Assembly (NCBI GenBank): GCA_020072805.1
Contig: JAIQGC010000009.1
Location: forward strand, 62,001-126,000
DNA length: 64,000 nucleotides
DNA from: Terriglobia bacterium
Lineage (GTDB): Bacteria > Acidobacteriota > Terriglobia > Acidiferrales > UBA7541
Direction of reading: 5' to 3'
The notes under the pieces were generated by a model. The model ran no database searches and was not told the origin of the DNA. It was given only the letters and a program-made list of their open reading frames with translations. Positions 46,616 through 55,860 of the stretch are shown piece after piece. How positions within the stretch are numbered: position 1 is the first letter of the stretch; every line of letters starts with the position of its first letter. The translations under genes were made by a program, and so were the position numbers.

Positions 46616-48031
46616 ATGCTCGGCGAAGAAATTCTCTACCTTCCGCTTTCCGAACTGGCACGGCGCATCGAATCCAAGAAGCTTTCTCCGGTCGAATTGA
46701 CCGAGAGTTATCTCGCTCGCAGCCAGAAATTCGGCCCGGCCCTCAATGCCTATGCTCTGCTGACCCCGGAAATCGCCCTTGAACAGGCCCACAAGGCCGA
46801 AAAGGAGATTCGCGGCGGCCATTATCGCGGCGCCCTCCACGGCATGCCCTTTGCCGCAAAGGATCTTCTTGCCGTCAAGGGACTTCCCACCACCTGGGGC
46901 GCCCAGCCCTATGCTTCCCAGGTCTTCGACTACGATTCCGCCGTCATCACCAATCTCAAGCGCGCCGGCGCCGTCATGCTCGGTAAGTCCGCCATGATCG
47001 AACTTGCCGGAGGTTCGAGCTACCGCTTCGCCTCCGCTTCCCTTACCGGCGCCGCCAAAAATCCCTGGAATACTTCCTGCTGGACCTGCGGCTCCTCTTC
47101 CGGCTCCGGCGCGATCATGGCCGCCGGCCTGGCCGCCTTCACCCTCGGCTCCGAAACCTGGGGTTCGATTCTCTGCCCCGCGGCCTTCTGCGGCGTGAGC
47201 GGCCTGCGCCCCACCTACGGGCGCGTCAGCCGCTTTGGCGCCATGGCCCTGGCCTATTCCATGGATAAGATCGGTCCCCTCTGCCGCACCGCGGAGGACT
47301 GCGCGCGGGTCTTTGCCGTTATTGCCGGCCACGATCTGCGCGACCGCGCCACTCTCCCCCTCGATAAAGCCGCCTTCACCTACTCCCCGGCCACCGAGCG
47401 CCGCCCTCCCTCGCGCATTGGCCTGCTCAGTAACGCCTGGAAAACTCTTCCGCCGGAAATGGCCGCGCTTCTCGCGGATGCCAGAAAAATTCTTCGCCGC
47501 TCGTTTCCCTTCATCGGCAGCGCGGCGCTCCCCACCGGCCCCTTCGAGGACGCTGCAACCATCATCCTGAACGTCGAATGCGCTTCCGCCTTTGCCACTC
47601 TTCTCCGCTCCGGCGCCGCCGCGCAACTTGCCGACCCCCTGGAACAACTCGCTGGCTACGTCAGCGAAACCATTCCCGGCAGCGACTACGTCTCCGCCCT
47701 GCGAATCCGCGAGCAGCTCCAGAACAAAATGGAAGAGCTATTCGACTCCTTCGACATCCTGGTGACCGTCTCACAGCCGGTCACCGCCAGCAAGCTGGAC
47801 CTGAATCTGGAAACCGGATTGAGCTTCCCCGATCCCCTCGGCGCCATCGGCAATCTTTGCGGCCTCCCGGCCATCTCCGTTCCTTGCGGCTTTGCGCCGG
47901 ACGGCCTGCCCGTGGGATTGCAGTTCGTGGGCCGCGCCGGAAACGACCTGGGCGTGATTCAAGCGGCGCGCGCCTATCAGAAGTACACCAACTGGCACAA
48001 AAAACGCCCCAAGCTGGCCGAAGCCGTCTGA
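46616..48031 (+). CDS. Amidase signature family enzyme
   Basis: Ser-Ser-Lys amidase of 471 residues, related to GatA. The catalytic Lys is in GMPFAAKDLLAVKG, and the Gly/Ser-rich signature is CGSSSGSGAIMAAGLAAFTL with the following ETWGSILCPAAFCGVSGLRP. GatA-type tRNA amidotransferase is unlikely because gatB and gatC are absent here and the C-terminal region (FDILVTVSQPVTASKLD, LCGLPAISVPCGF) is of the general amidase type. No signal peptide. Substrate unknown. It pairs with the Tat-signal protein upstream. Confidence 0.88.
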   Translation: MLGEEILYLPLSELARRIESKKLSPVELTESYLARSQKFGPALNAYALLTPEIALEQAHKAEKEIRGGHYRGALHGMPFAAKDLLAVKGLPTTWGAQPYASQVFDYDSAVITNLKRAGAVMLGKSAMIELAGGSSYRFASASLTGAAKNPWNTSCWTCGSSSGSGAIMAAGLAAFTLGSETWGSILCPAAFCGVSGLRPTYGRVSRFGAMALAYSMDKIGPLCRTAEDCARVFAVIAGHDLRDRATLPLDKAAFTYSPATERRPPSRIGLLSNAWKTLPPEMAALLADARKILRRSFPFIGSAALPTGPFEDAATIILNVECASAFATLLRSGAAAQLADPLEQLAGYVSETIPGSDYVSALRIREQLQNKMEELFDSFDILVTVSQPVTASKLDLNLETGLSFPDPLGAIGNLCGLPAISVPCGFAPDGLPVGLQFVGRAGNDLGVIQAARAYQKYTNWHKKRPKLAEAV

Positions 48032-48164
48032 ATCTGAATGCCGAAATTGGGCAGAAGCTAGCAAACTTATGCTGCCTTCTTTCATTCTCTTACCAAGTGA
48101 AAATAAAACTTCGCCGAAGTTGGGTTCTTTCCCTGTCCCCACCAACATTGTCATTCCGACCGGA

Positions 48165-48186
48165 GGGACGGCGTTTTTGCCGTCCC
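48165..48186. terminator. GC hairpin between convergent genes, terminator-like
   Basis: GGGACGGC (48165-48172) pairs perfectly with GCCGTCCC (48179-48186) around a GTTTTT loop. It lies 134 bases after the amidase stop and 83 bases before the end of the convergent kinase gene. The flanks (tcattccg before, aggaatctctc after) look like a dispersed repeat. No U tract follows, so it may terminate weakly in both directions. Confidence 0.45.
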
Positions 48187-48268
48187 GGAGTGGAGGAATC
48201 TCTCTCCGGCTTCGGATTTCAGGCTGAAACCAGATTTTTTGCAGGTATACGGAAAGACCTATTGGATT

Positions 48269-50671
48269 CTAAAGCGGGCGGGAAATCATTTCGCGGATTG
48301 TTCGCAGCAATGTGGTCCGGCTAAAGGGCTTCGTCAGCAATTTCGAATGCTCTTCCTGTTCCTGGGCCTGCAAGGCGGCCTGCTCCGCATAGCCGGACAT
48401 ATACACCACGCGCGCGGTTCCGCCCTTCTGCCTCAACTGCACCGCCAGTTCCTGCCCGGTCATCCCCGGCATCACCATGTCCGTCACCAGCAGATCGATC
48501 GCGCCCTGGTGCTCCGCGGCCAGCTTCAGCGCCTCTTTGCCGTTCTTCGCTTCCAGCACGGTATAGCCTGCCGATTCCAGAAATTCCCGGGCCACCTCGC
48601 GCACATCCTGCTCGTCCTCGGCCAGCAGAATGGTCTCCGTCCCTCTCGGAATCTCCGTGGAAGTCTGTTTCTCGCCGCTCTTATCCGCCGGCGCATCCAG
48701 CCGCGGCAGATAAATCTTGAACGAAGTTCCCTTGCCCAATTCGCTGTACACCCAGATAAATCCGCCGCTCTGCTTCACCACTCCATACACCGTGGCCAGG
48801 CCCAGTCCCGTGCCCTTGCCTAGTTCCTTAGTCGTAAAAAACGGCTCAAAAATGTGCGCCTGCGTCTCCGCGTCCATGCCCATGCCCGTGTCCGTCACGG
48901 ACAACTGCACGTACCGCCCGGGATGCACGCTGGGATGCTTCGAATGGTAGCCCTCGTCCAATTCCGCGTTGCAGGTTTCGATGGTCAGCCGCCCTCCTGA
49001 GGGCATGGCATCGCGCGCATTCACCGCCAGATTCATCAGCACCTGCTCGATCTGGCTGGCGTCCGCGCGAATGGTGCCCAGCCCCGCGGCGGTGCGAATC
49101 ACCAGGTCGATGTCCTCGCCAATCATTCGCGGAAGCAGCTTGGCCATTTCCTCGACGATTTCGTTGAGCACCAGCATGCGCGGCTGAAGCACCTGCATGC
49201 GGCTGAAGGCCAGGAGTTGCCGCGTCAGGGAGACCGCGCGATCCGCCGCGCGGTCGATCTGCTCGATCTTGCGCAACTGCGGCATGCCTGCCAGGGAGCC
49301 CAGCAGAAGTTCCGTGTGCCCCTTCACCACCATCAGCAGGTTATTGAAATCGTGTGCCACCCCTCCCGCCAGCCGCCCTACCGCTTCCATTTTCTGCGCC
49401 TGGCGCAATTGCTGTTCCAGGGAAGACTGTTCGGTGATGTCGCGCGCCACCACCAGGCGCATGATCTTCCCGCCGGATTCGAATTCATGCGCATTGCTTT
49501 CCACTTCCATGATCTGGCCGTTCTTCTTTTTCTGCTTCCATTGCCCGGTAAAGCGGTTCTCCTTCCAGGCCTGCAAAATGACATCCTTTACCCGCTCCCA
49601 CTCCTCGGCCGAGCGGATGTCCTTGAGGGTCATGCCCAGGAACTCCTCGCGGGTATAGCCATAGAGCCGGATGGCGGCTTCATTCACCTCCACGAATCGC
49701 ATCGTGTCCTTCTCATAGACCCAGGTGGGCAGAGGATTGAGATCGAACAGCAGGCGGAAGGTGGATTCGCTCCTGCGCAGGGCGTCCTCGGCGCGGCGGC
49801 GTTCAATGGCCAGGGCGATGGTTCCTCCGACCGATTCCAGGAACTCCAGGTCACGCTGGCTGTAGACGTTTTCCTGCTCGTAATGCTGCACCACGAGCAC
49901 GCCGATGGTTTCTTTCGGAGTTTTCAGCGGCACGCCCAGCCAGTCCGGCGAAGGCGACCCCACCAGTTCCACCTCGCCCTGCTCCGCCAGGCGGTCGAAT
50001 TCCGTCTGCGAAATGATCCTGGCCCGGCCGGTTCGAAAGACGTAAGCCGTGCAACTGCGCCCGATTTTCTGCGGCGGAGGGGCAATATCGAATTTGTCGC
50101 GAAAGAACGGGAAGTAAAACATTCCCGTGCCGTGGTCATGCAGCACGATAAAGCAGTTCTCTGCGTAGAGAACCTGGCTCAGCGCCTCGTGAACTTTCGA
50201 AAGCAGTTCATCCAGGTTGCTGCTCTCGTTCAGAGCGTGAATGACACCGGAGATGACCCGGCTTTCCTTCTCCATGCGGTAGAGTTCGGTAATGTCCCGA
50301 AAACTGGCGGCGATGGCGCCCACGGCGGGGTCCTGGAGATGGCTCTTCACCACCGCTTCAAAGATCCGCCACGATCCGTCCTTGCAGCGCAGCCTGCTGC
50401 GCGACGTTTGCATTCCCCCCGGTTGCGTGGCCAGCACCTTCAGGAACTGCCGCGCATCTTCCGTCCCGGAAGGATGCACCAGGTCCATGATATTTGTTCC
50501 TATCAATTCTTCCGCGGGAATTGCCAGCGTGGAAACGAAGGCCGCATTGACATGCAGAATCGTGCCGTCGGCCGTGAGTAGCGCGGTCAGGTCCTGCGCA
50601 CATTCCACCAGCGCCTTCAGTTGGTCTGCTGTGGGTTGCATATTGACCGATACGGGAATCTGCTGTGCCAT
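48269..50671 (-). CDS. PAS-GAF-PAS hybrid sensor histidine kinase with receiver
   Basis: Soluble hybrid kinase of 800 residues. Order: PAS (about 15-130), GAF (about 150-290), PAS (about 300-415), HisKA with the phospho-His in GGVAHDFNNLLMVV, HATPase (LMNLAVNARDAMPSGG, DTGMGMD, GKGTGLGLATVYG) and a C-terminal receiver with Asp in DLLVTDMVMPGMTG. No membrane helix. It stands alone, with no partner regulator next to it. ATG 50671 is taken as start; the frame opens nearby with few alternatives. Confidence 0.92.
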   Translation of the reverse strand: MAQQIPVSVNMQPTADQLKALVECAQDLTALLTADGTILHVNAAFVSTLAIPAEELIGTNIMDLVHPSGTEDARQFLKVLATQPGGMQTSRSRLRCKDGSWRIFEAVVKSHLQDPAVGAIAASFRDITELYRMEKESRVISGVIHALNESSNLDELLSKVHEALSQVLYAENCFIVLHDHGTGMFYFPFFRDKFDIAPPPQKIGRSCTAYVFRTGRARIISQTEFDRLAEQGEVELVGSPSPDWLGVPLKTPKETIGVLVVQHYEQENVYSQRDLEFLESVGGTIALAIERRRAEDALRRSESTFRLLFDLNPLPTWVYEKDTMRFVEVNEAAIRLYGYTREEFLGMTLKDIRSAEEWERVKDVILQAWKENRFTGQWKQKKKNGQIMEVESNAHEFESGGKIMRLVVARDITEQSSLEQQLRQAQKMEAVGRLAGGVAHDFNNLLMVVKGHTELLLGSLAGMPQLRKIEQIDRAADRAVSLTRQLLAFSRMQVLQPRMLVLNEIVEEMAKLLPRMIGEDIDLVIRTAAGLGTIRADASQIEQVLMNLAVNARDAMPSGGRLTIETCNAELDEGYHSKHPSVHPGRYVQLSVTDTGMGMDAETQAHIFEPFFTTKELGKGTGLGLATVYGVVKQSGGFIWVYSELGKGTSFKIYLPRLDAPADKSGEKQTSTEIPRGTETILLAEDEQDVREVAREFLESAGYTVLEAKNGKEALKLAAEHQGAIDLLVTDMVMPGMTGQELAVQLRQKGGTARVVYMSGYAEQAALQAQEQEEHSKLLTKPFSRTTLLRTIREMISRPL

Positions 50672-51038
50672 AGAGTGGCGAAGTTTCTCCAGTCTCTCCC
50701 CGGCTGCGTGTCCGGTTCCATCCTTGGAGTCTCTTGCTCAGCCCGTCGAGAATCTTAATTCTAAACCGACTGCTTGCGCCCAGGGAACCGCCCCACACCA
50801 AGCTGATGGCTTTATAGTAGTCGTTTTTCTTAATTAGCGAGCACTAATCTGCCACTCTGTTATCAAACCGATACACTGCCCCGCTACGGGCCCTCGTGAG
50901 GGGCCGTGCGCCATTTTCCAGCCCTCTGCCTTCACGCCGCCGGGCTCTCATGCTAGGCTTTCCCGACAGCTTGCGCAGGCCTCCTCGGACGCCTGACGCC
51001 CGGATTTGTCCGTTCATCTCCCTGGAGGTAGTGAAGTT
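50672..51038. other. Divergent intergenic region
   Basis: A 367-base region between the hybrid kinase and the YetF-like gene, so it should hold both promoters. A 16-base word, TCATGCTAGGCTTTCC (50948-50963), also occurs upstream of the double-PilZ gene (18711-18726) and could be a shared promoter element. No small gene seen. Confidence 0.45.
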
Positions 51039-51623
51039 ATGGACGCAGCCCTCAGTCACATGTTCGTCCTGGGTCTTCCGATCATCGAGAAAATCGCGCG
51101 CCCGGTGATTGTCTACGCATTTCTGGTGATCAGCCTGCGCCTGGCCGGCAAGCGAGAACTGGCCCAGCTGAATCCCTTTGACCTGGTGGTTCTGCTGACA
51201 CTGTCCAATACGGTGCAGAACGCCATCATCGGGGACGATAACAGCGTGACCGGCGGAATCATCGGCGCCACCGCGTTGCTGCTGGTTAATGCTCTGGTGG
51301 TGCGCTTCCTCTATAACCACCGCAAGATCGATGAAATCGTTGAAGGGTCCCCTGATGTGCTCATCGAAGACGGCAAGGTGCGCACGCGGCACCTGCGCCG
51401 AGAACTAATCACCGTGAGCCAGATGGAAGTAGCGGCGCGCAGACAGGGTTTCGAATCCCTCGCCGATGTGCAGCAATGCATCCTGGAGCCCGGCGGAACA
51501 CTGGTGTTTATTGGGAAAAAACCCCTGCAGGATGAGAAGCGCCATCAAGAGTTGCTGGCGCGGCTGGATCAACTGGCGGCCGAAGTGGCGCGGCGCCGCG
51601 GCGGGGAGCCGGCTACGTCCTGA
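51039..51623 (+). CDS. DUF421/YetF-family membrane protein
   Basis: Protein of 194 residues. Three N-terminal membrane segments (about 10-35, 45-62 and 68-88) precede a conserved cytoplasmic DUF421 domain: GKRELAQLNPFDLVVLLTLS, VEGSPDVLIEDGKV and ELITVSQMEVAARRQGFESL. A terminal Gln/Arg-rich helix follows. YetF-type proteins are of unknown or spore-related roles elsewhere. ATG 51039 has GGAGG 9 bases upstream; the frame is open to TTG 51006. Its end overlaps the hemL end by 11 bases (convergent). Confidence 0.85.
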   Translation: MDAALSHMFVLGLPIIEKIARPVIVYAFLVISLRLAGKRELAQLNPFDLVVLLTLSNTVQNAIIGDDNSVTGGIIGATALLLVNALVVRFLYNHRKIDEIVEGSPDVLIEDGKVRTRHLRRELITVSQMEVAARRQGFESLADVQQCILEPGGTLVFIGKKPLQDEKRHQELLARLDQLAAEVARRRGGEPATS

Positions 51624-52929
51624 GCGCTTGCAGGCTTTCGCGCACGGCCGCGACAGTGGCGGCAATATCCTCCGGTGTGTGGGCCATGGATAGAAACATG
51701 GCCTCGAACTGCGCGGGAGACAGAAAAATTCCGCGGTTGAGCATTTCCCTGAAGAAATTGGCGTAGCGCGCCGTATCCGAGCGCTTGGCGTCGTCGTAGT
51801 TGCGCACCGGACCATCGCAGAAGAACAGCGTGGCCAGCGAGCCCTGCGCATTGATGTGCCCCGGTACGCCGCTCTTGGCCAGCACCTGCCGCAATTCTGT
51901 AACGAACTTTTCCGCGAGGGCATTCAGCGCCTCGTACTTCCCTGGCGCGCTAAGCGCTTCCAGCGTGGCGCAGCCCGCGCGCATCGCCAGAGGATTGCCG
52001 GCCAAGGTTCCGGCCTGGTACACCGCACCCAGCGGCGCTACGAGGTTCATGATTTCCGCGCGGCCGCCGTAGGCCGCCGCGGGCAGCCCCCCGCCGATAA
52101 TTTTTCCCATGGTCGTCAGGTCGCCCTCGACGCCCAGCAGGGTTTGCGCCGCGCCAAAGTGCAGCCGGAATCCGGTGATCACTTCATCGACGATGAGCAG
52201 CGCGCCGTTTTTGCGCGTGAGTTCGCGCAGGCCGGGGAGAAAGCCGGCCTCCGGTTGAACCACGCCCATGTTTGCGGCAATGGGCTCGACGATGACCGCG
52301 GCGATCTTCCCGCTGTGCAGGGCAAACAGGCGCTCCACCGCGTTCAGGTCGTTGTAGGGAGCGTTTAGCGTAAGTTCGGCCAGCGCCTGGGGCACGCCGG
52401 GGCACGCGGCGATGCCCAGTGTGGCCAGGCCCGAGCCGGCCTGCGAGAGGAAACTATCGGCGTGCCCGTGGTAGCACCCCTCGAACTTCACCACGAGATC
52501 GCGTTTGGTAAAGGCGCGCGCCAGGCGCAGAGCGCTCATGGTCGCTTCCGTACCGCTGGAGACGAAGCGGATTTTTTCGATGAAGGGAACGGCGCGGGTG
52601 ATGCGCGTGGCCAGCTCCACTTCCAGTTCGGTGGTGGCTCCGTAGCTGGTACCGCGCTGGGCCTGTTCCACAATCGCCGCGGTCACTGCCGGGTGCGCAT
52701 GCCCCAGCAGCATCGCCCCCCACGAGCCGATGTAATCCAGATACTCGTTGCCGTCCGCGTCGTAAATGCGCGCGCCCAGCCCGCGTTCCATCACCAGCGG
52801 ATCGCCGCCCACGGAGCGGAACGCCCGCACGGGGCTGTTCACTCCGCCCACCAGCACTTTTTCTCCGCGTTCGAAAATTTCCCGCGATTTCCGCCGTTCG
52901 CGATTCACTGCCGCTTTTGCCGTTCCCAT
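51613..52929 (-). CDS. hemL: Glutamate-1-semialdehyde 2,1-aminomutase
   Basis: PLP enzyme converting glutamate-1-semialdehyde to 5-aminolevulinate, 438 residues. Family motifs: NSPVRAFRSVGGDP, IGSWGAMLLGHAHP, FVSSGTEATMSALRLAR, the PLP-Asp region LLIVDEVITGFRLHFG, and the PLP-Lys in LTTMGKIIGGGLPAAAYGG. It starts 12 bases after hemB. Last gene of the minus-strand hemX-A-C-D-B-L operon, in the same order as the Bacillus subtilis hemAXCDBL operon apart from the A/X swap. Confidence 0.96.
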   Translation of the reverse strand: MGTAKAAVNRERRKSREIFERGEKVLVGGVNSPVRAFRSVGGDPLVMERGLGARIYDADGNEYLDYIGSWGAMLLGHAHPAVTAAIVEQAQRGTSYGATTELEVELATRITRAVPFIEKIRFVSSGTEATMSALRLARAFTKRDLVVKFEGCYHGHADSFLSQAGSGLATLGIAACPGVPQALAELTLNAPYNDLNAVERLFALHSGKIAAVIVEPIAANMGVVQPEAGFLPGLRELTRKNGALLIVDEVITGFRLHFGAAQTLLGVEGDLTTMGKIIGGGLPAAAYGGRAEIMNLVAPLGAVYQAGTLAGNPLAMRAGCATLEALSAPGKYEALNALAEKFVTELRQVLAKSGVPGHINAQGSLATLFFCDGPVRNYDDAKRSDTARYANFFREMLNRGIFLSPAQFEAMFLSMAHTPEDIAATVAAVRESLQALRT

Positions 52930-52941
52930 GATCTTCGCTCC

Positions 52942-53919
52942 TCAGCCCTGCTTGAGCCACCGCGCCGCATCCTTGGCGTGATACGTCATGATAATGCTTG
53001 CGCCCGCGCGCTGGATTCCCGTGAGCACTTCCAGCACCACGCGCTTTTCGTCCAGCCAGCCCCGGGCCGCCGCGGCCTTGACCATGGCATATTCGCCGCT
53101 GACGTTGTAGGCGGCCACGGGCACGTCGAATTTTTCGCGCACGCGATGGATGATGTCCAGATAGGGCAGCGCCGGCTTGACCATGACCATGTCCGCGCCT
53201 TCCTCGATATCCTGAGCCACTTCCTTTTCCGCTTCGCGCGCGTTGGCCGGGTCCATTTGGTAGCTGCGGCGGTCGCCGAATTGCGGCGTGGAATCGGCGG
53301 CCTCGCGGAAGGGGCCGTAAAAGCCGGAACAATACTTCGCGGCATAGGAAAGAATGGCCACGTCCAGAAACCCGTTTCCATCAAGCGACTGGCGGATGGC
53401 TCCCACCCGGCCGTCCATCATGTCCGAAGGAGCCACGATGTCGGCTCCGGCGCGGGCGTGGGAAACGGCCTGCTCGGCCAGGATGGGCAGCGTCGCGTCA
53501 TTGCACACTTCCCCGTCTTCAATCACGCCGCAATGGCCGTGATCGGTGTACTCGCACAGGCACACGTCGGTGATCACCAGCAGCTTGAGCTTGGCCTTGC
53601 GGATGGCCTCGATGGCCCGCTGCACCACTCCGGCATCTTCGAGCGAAGAGCGTCCGCGCGGATCTTTCGTCTCCGGCAGGCCGAAGAGAATCACCGCGGG
53701 CAGGCCCAGGCCCTCCATTTCGCGGCACTCTTCGACGATCTGGTCCACCGACTGCTGGTAGACGCCGGGCATCGAGCCCACTTCTTTTTTCACCTTGGTG
53801 CCAGGACAGACGAAGAGCGGATAGACCAGCCCCGCGGCGCTCAGCCGCGTCTCGCGGACGAGTCCCCGCAGCCCTTCGCTGCGGCGCAACCGCCTTGCAC
53901 GATGCCTCGGAAAACTCAT
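52942..53919 (-). CDS. hemB: Porphobilinogen synthase (ALA dehydratase)
   Basis: Condenses two 5-aminolevulinate molecules to porphobilinogen, 325 residues. The active-site lysines lie in [15 protein letters not shown] and [14 protein letters not shown]. The zinc-type cysteine cluster is present in [14 protein letters not shown], so this is a Zn-dependent form. ATG 53919 overlaps the hemD stop (ATGA); the longer open frame to 54027 lies inside hemD and encodes unrelated Arg/Gly-rich sequence. Confidence 0.96.
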   Translation of the reverse strand: MSFPRHRARRLRRSEGLRGLVRETRLSAAGLVYPLFVCPGTKVKKEVGSMPGVYQQSVDQIVEECREMEGLGLPAVILFGLPETKDPRGRSSLEDAGVVQRAIEAIRKAKLKLLVITDVCLCEYTDHGHCGVIEDGEVCNDATLPILAEQAVSHARAGADIVAPSDMMDGRVGAIRQSLDGNGFLDVAILSYAAKYCSGFYGPFREAADSTPQFGDRRSYQMDPANAREAEKEVAQDIEEGADMVMVKPALPYLDIIHRVREKFDVPVAAYNVSGEYAMVKAAAARGWLDEKRVVLEVLTGIQRAGASIIMTYHAKDAARWLKQG

Positions 53920-54734
53920 GCCTGCCTCGCTCCCGCGCCAGATTTGGCCTCCCAAAAGCCGGCCAGCGCTTCCACGATACCCGCCACGCTCGCATCGCTT
54001 GCCACGACGGGCTCCGCAATTCCGCATTCGCGCAAAGCCGCCGCGGTCACCGGACCAATCGCCGCATACACGATGCGGCCCGCCTGCCTGCCCATGCGCT
54101 CCGCTCCCAGCAGGTCCCGCAAATGATGCACCGCCGAAGGGCTAAAGAGCAAAATGGCATCCACCGCGCAGTTCTCGATCACGCGGATCTTTTTTCGTTC
54201 GTCGCCCGTCTCCGCCAGCGTTCGGTAGGCGGTCACTTCGGTGACCTGCGCTCCCAGGCGCCGCAGCGCCTCCGGCAGAGCGGGATTGGCGCGATCGCTC
54301 CGCGGCAGGAGCACCGTTGCGCCCGCCACCTCGGCGCTCAATTCCTCGGCCAGGCCCACGCCGTGCTGCGCTGTGGCCACGTAGCTGACCTTCAGCCCAG
54401 CCTTCAGAGCGGCCTGCTCCGTCGCGGGTCCCACCACGGCGATGCGCGCTGCGGCGGCGGCTTGGGCCAGCGTCCGCCCCAGAGTCTCGCAGCGCTCGGC
54501 CATGGCGCGCACGGCGTTGGCGCTGGTCAGAAAAATCCAGCCGAATTTCGCCAGTTCGCCCAGCGCGGCATCCAGCGGCGCAAAATCCTCGGGCGGGCCG
54601 AACCGCACCAGCGGGAGAAGAATCACCTTGCATCCGCGCGATTCCAATTCCCGGCACAACTCGGCGCACTGTTCGGCGGCGCGCGTGACCACCACGCGCT
54701 TGCCCTCCAGCGCGCCCCGAGCTTTAGCCCGCAT
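53916..54734 (-). CDS. hemD: Uroporphyrinogen-III synthase
   Basis: Cyclises hydroxymethylbilane to uroporphyrinogen III, 272 residues, a poorly conserved family. Two similar lobes are seen: [20 protein letters not shown] at the N-terminus, [16 protein letters not shown] and later [18 protein letters not shown]. Genomic position between hemC and hemB supports the call. The ATG at 54734 lies inside the left inverted end of repeat copy 2 (GTGAGAAATGCGGGCTA), so the start codon and its ribosome site come from the repeat. No other in-frame start fits the family N-terminus. Confidence 0.9.
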   Translation of the reverse strand: MRAKARGALEGKRVVVTRAAEQCAELCRELESRGCKVILLPLVRFGPPEDFAPLDAALGELAKFGWIFLTSANAVRAMAERCETLGRTLAQAAAAARIAVVGPATEQAALKAGLKVSYVATAQHGVGLAEELSAEVAGATVLLPRSDRANPALPEALRRLGAQVTEVTAYRTLAETGDERKKIRVIENCAVDAILLFSPSAVHHLRDLLGAERMGRQAGRIVYAAIGPVTAAALRECGIAEPVVASDASVAGIVEALAGFWEAKSGAGARQA

Positions 54735-54940
54735 TTCTCACGATCCTCACCCCGTAGGGGCCGGGCTTACCCGGCCCGCTGCCGACAAACCGCGATTGCA
54801 TGTTCCGCCGCGCGCATCGTCCTGTAGTCTTGTATTCCACCGCAAATTTCTCCCCAATTTCTGTAGCCGCCATCTTTAGAGGGCGGGCTTTCACCTCGCC
54901 TGCTCAGGCTGAATACTTCCTCCTGAGAAATCCGGGTTAG
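54725..54940. repeat. Dispersed palindromic repeat, copy 2, between hemC and hemD
   Basis: Imperfect inverted ends: TAGCCCGCATTTCTCAC (54725-54741) and CTGAGAAATCCGGGTTAG (54923-54940). The core CTGTAGCCGCCATCTTTAGA starts at 54861, with one mismatch in the stem. On the minus strand the right end gives hemC its TAA stop (54937-54939) and the left end gives hemD its ATG (54732-54734). Confidence 0.83.
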
Positions 54941-55860
54941 CCATGCCGCCCCGCCAGTTCCAGAATACGTCCGGCTCCGGCATCCAGCAGCCGCCGCGCA
55001 ATTTCGATTCCGAGCTCCTCGGCGCGCTCGGGCGGCATGCTGGCGCGCTCGCGGATGTATTCCTTGCCGTCCGGAGAGACCACGCAGGCCTCCATCACCA
55101 GTTCCTGGCGGTCCATGCGGGCCCAGGCGCCCAGCGGAACCTGGCAACCGCCCTGCAATTTGGCCAGCAGAGCGCGCTCGGCGAGGACGGCGACGCGCGT
55201 TTCTTCGTGATTGAGTTGGCGCAGCATCTCGGCAGTTTCCTGATCGGCGACGCGCGATTCGACGGATATGGCGCCCTGCCCCACGGCAGGCAGGCAGACT
55301 TCCGGGGAGAGGGCCTCGCTGATACGGTCGCTCCATCCCAGGCGGTCCAGTCCGGCCTTGGCCAGGACCACGGCCTCATATTCTCCGCTCTGGGCCTTGC
55401 GCAGTCGCGTGTCCACGTTGCCGCGCAGTTCGCGCAGGTCCAGGTCCGGGCGCACGTGCCGCAATTGCGCCTGCCGGCGCAGGCTTCCCGTGCCCACGCG
55501 CGCTCCGGCGCGCAGAGTGGCCAGAGATGCTCCGCTGGGGCCGACCAGGCAGTCGCGCACATCCTCTCGGCGCAGGAGAGCGGGAAAGAAGAGGCCCGCG
55601 GGTGTCTCCGTGGGCACGTCCTTGACGCTGTGCACGGCCAGGTCAATCTTGTTTTCCAGCAACGCCTCTTCCAGTTCCTTGATGAAGACGCCCTTGCCGC
55701 CGATGCGGGTGAGCGGGATGTTCTGGATTTTGTCTCCAGCGGTCTTGATGATGATCAGCTCGGCAGCCACTCCGCTGAGCTGAAAGAGAAGTTTGCGGAC
55801 ATGCTCGGCCTGCCATTTGGCCAGGAGGCTGCCGCGCGTGCCGATGCGCAGGGGCTTCAT
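54937..55860 (-). CDS. hemC: Hydroxymethylbilane synthase (porphobilinogen deaminase)
   Basis: Polymerises four porphobilinogens into hydroxymethylbilane, 307 residues. Motifs: IGTRGSLLAKWQAEHV at the N-terminus, HSVKDVPTETP, RREDVRDCLVG, GTGSLRRQAQL and the cofactor-attachment Cys in LQGGCQVPLGAW. ATG 55860 overlaps the hemA stop (ATGA). The TAA stop lies inside repeat copy 2, which separates hemC and hemD by about 200 bases in an otherwise tightly packed operon. Confidence 0.96.
   Translation of the reverse strand: MKPLRIGTRGSLLAKWQAEHVRKLLFQLSGVAAELIIIKTAGDKIQNIPLTRIGGKGVFIKELEEALLENKIDLAVHSVKDVPTETPAGLFFPALLRREDVRDCLVGPSGASLATLRAGARVGTGSLRRQAQLRHVRPDLDLRELRGNVDTRLRKAQSGEYEAVVLAKAGLDRLGWSDRISEALSPEVCLPAVGQGAISVESRVADQETAEMLRQLNHEETRVAVLAERALLAKLQGGCQVPLGAWARMDRQELVMEACVVSPDGKEYIRERASMPPERAEELGIEIARRLLDAGAGRILELAGRHG

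Noticed and set aside
47764-47773. GTCTCACAG word inside the amidase gene as a regulator site
   Set aside because: Only half of the dyad matches and it lies deep in coding sequence without a downstream GG-N10-GC promoter.
46616-48031. GatA subunit of the tRNA amidotransferase
   Set aside because: No gatB/gatC nearby, and the C-terminal region and neighbour (Tat-signal protein) suit a general amidase.
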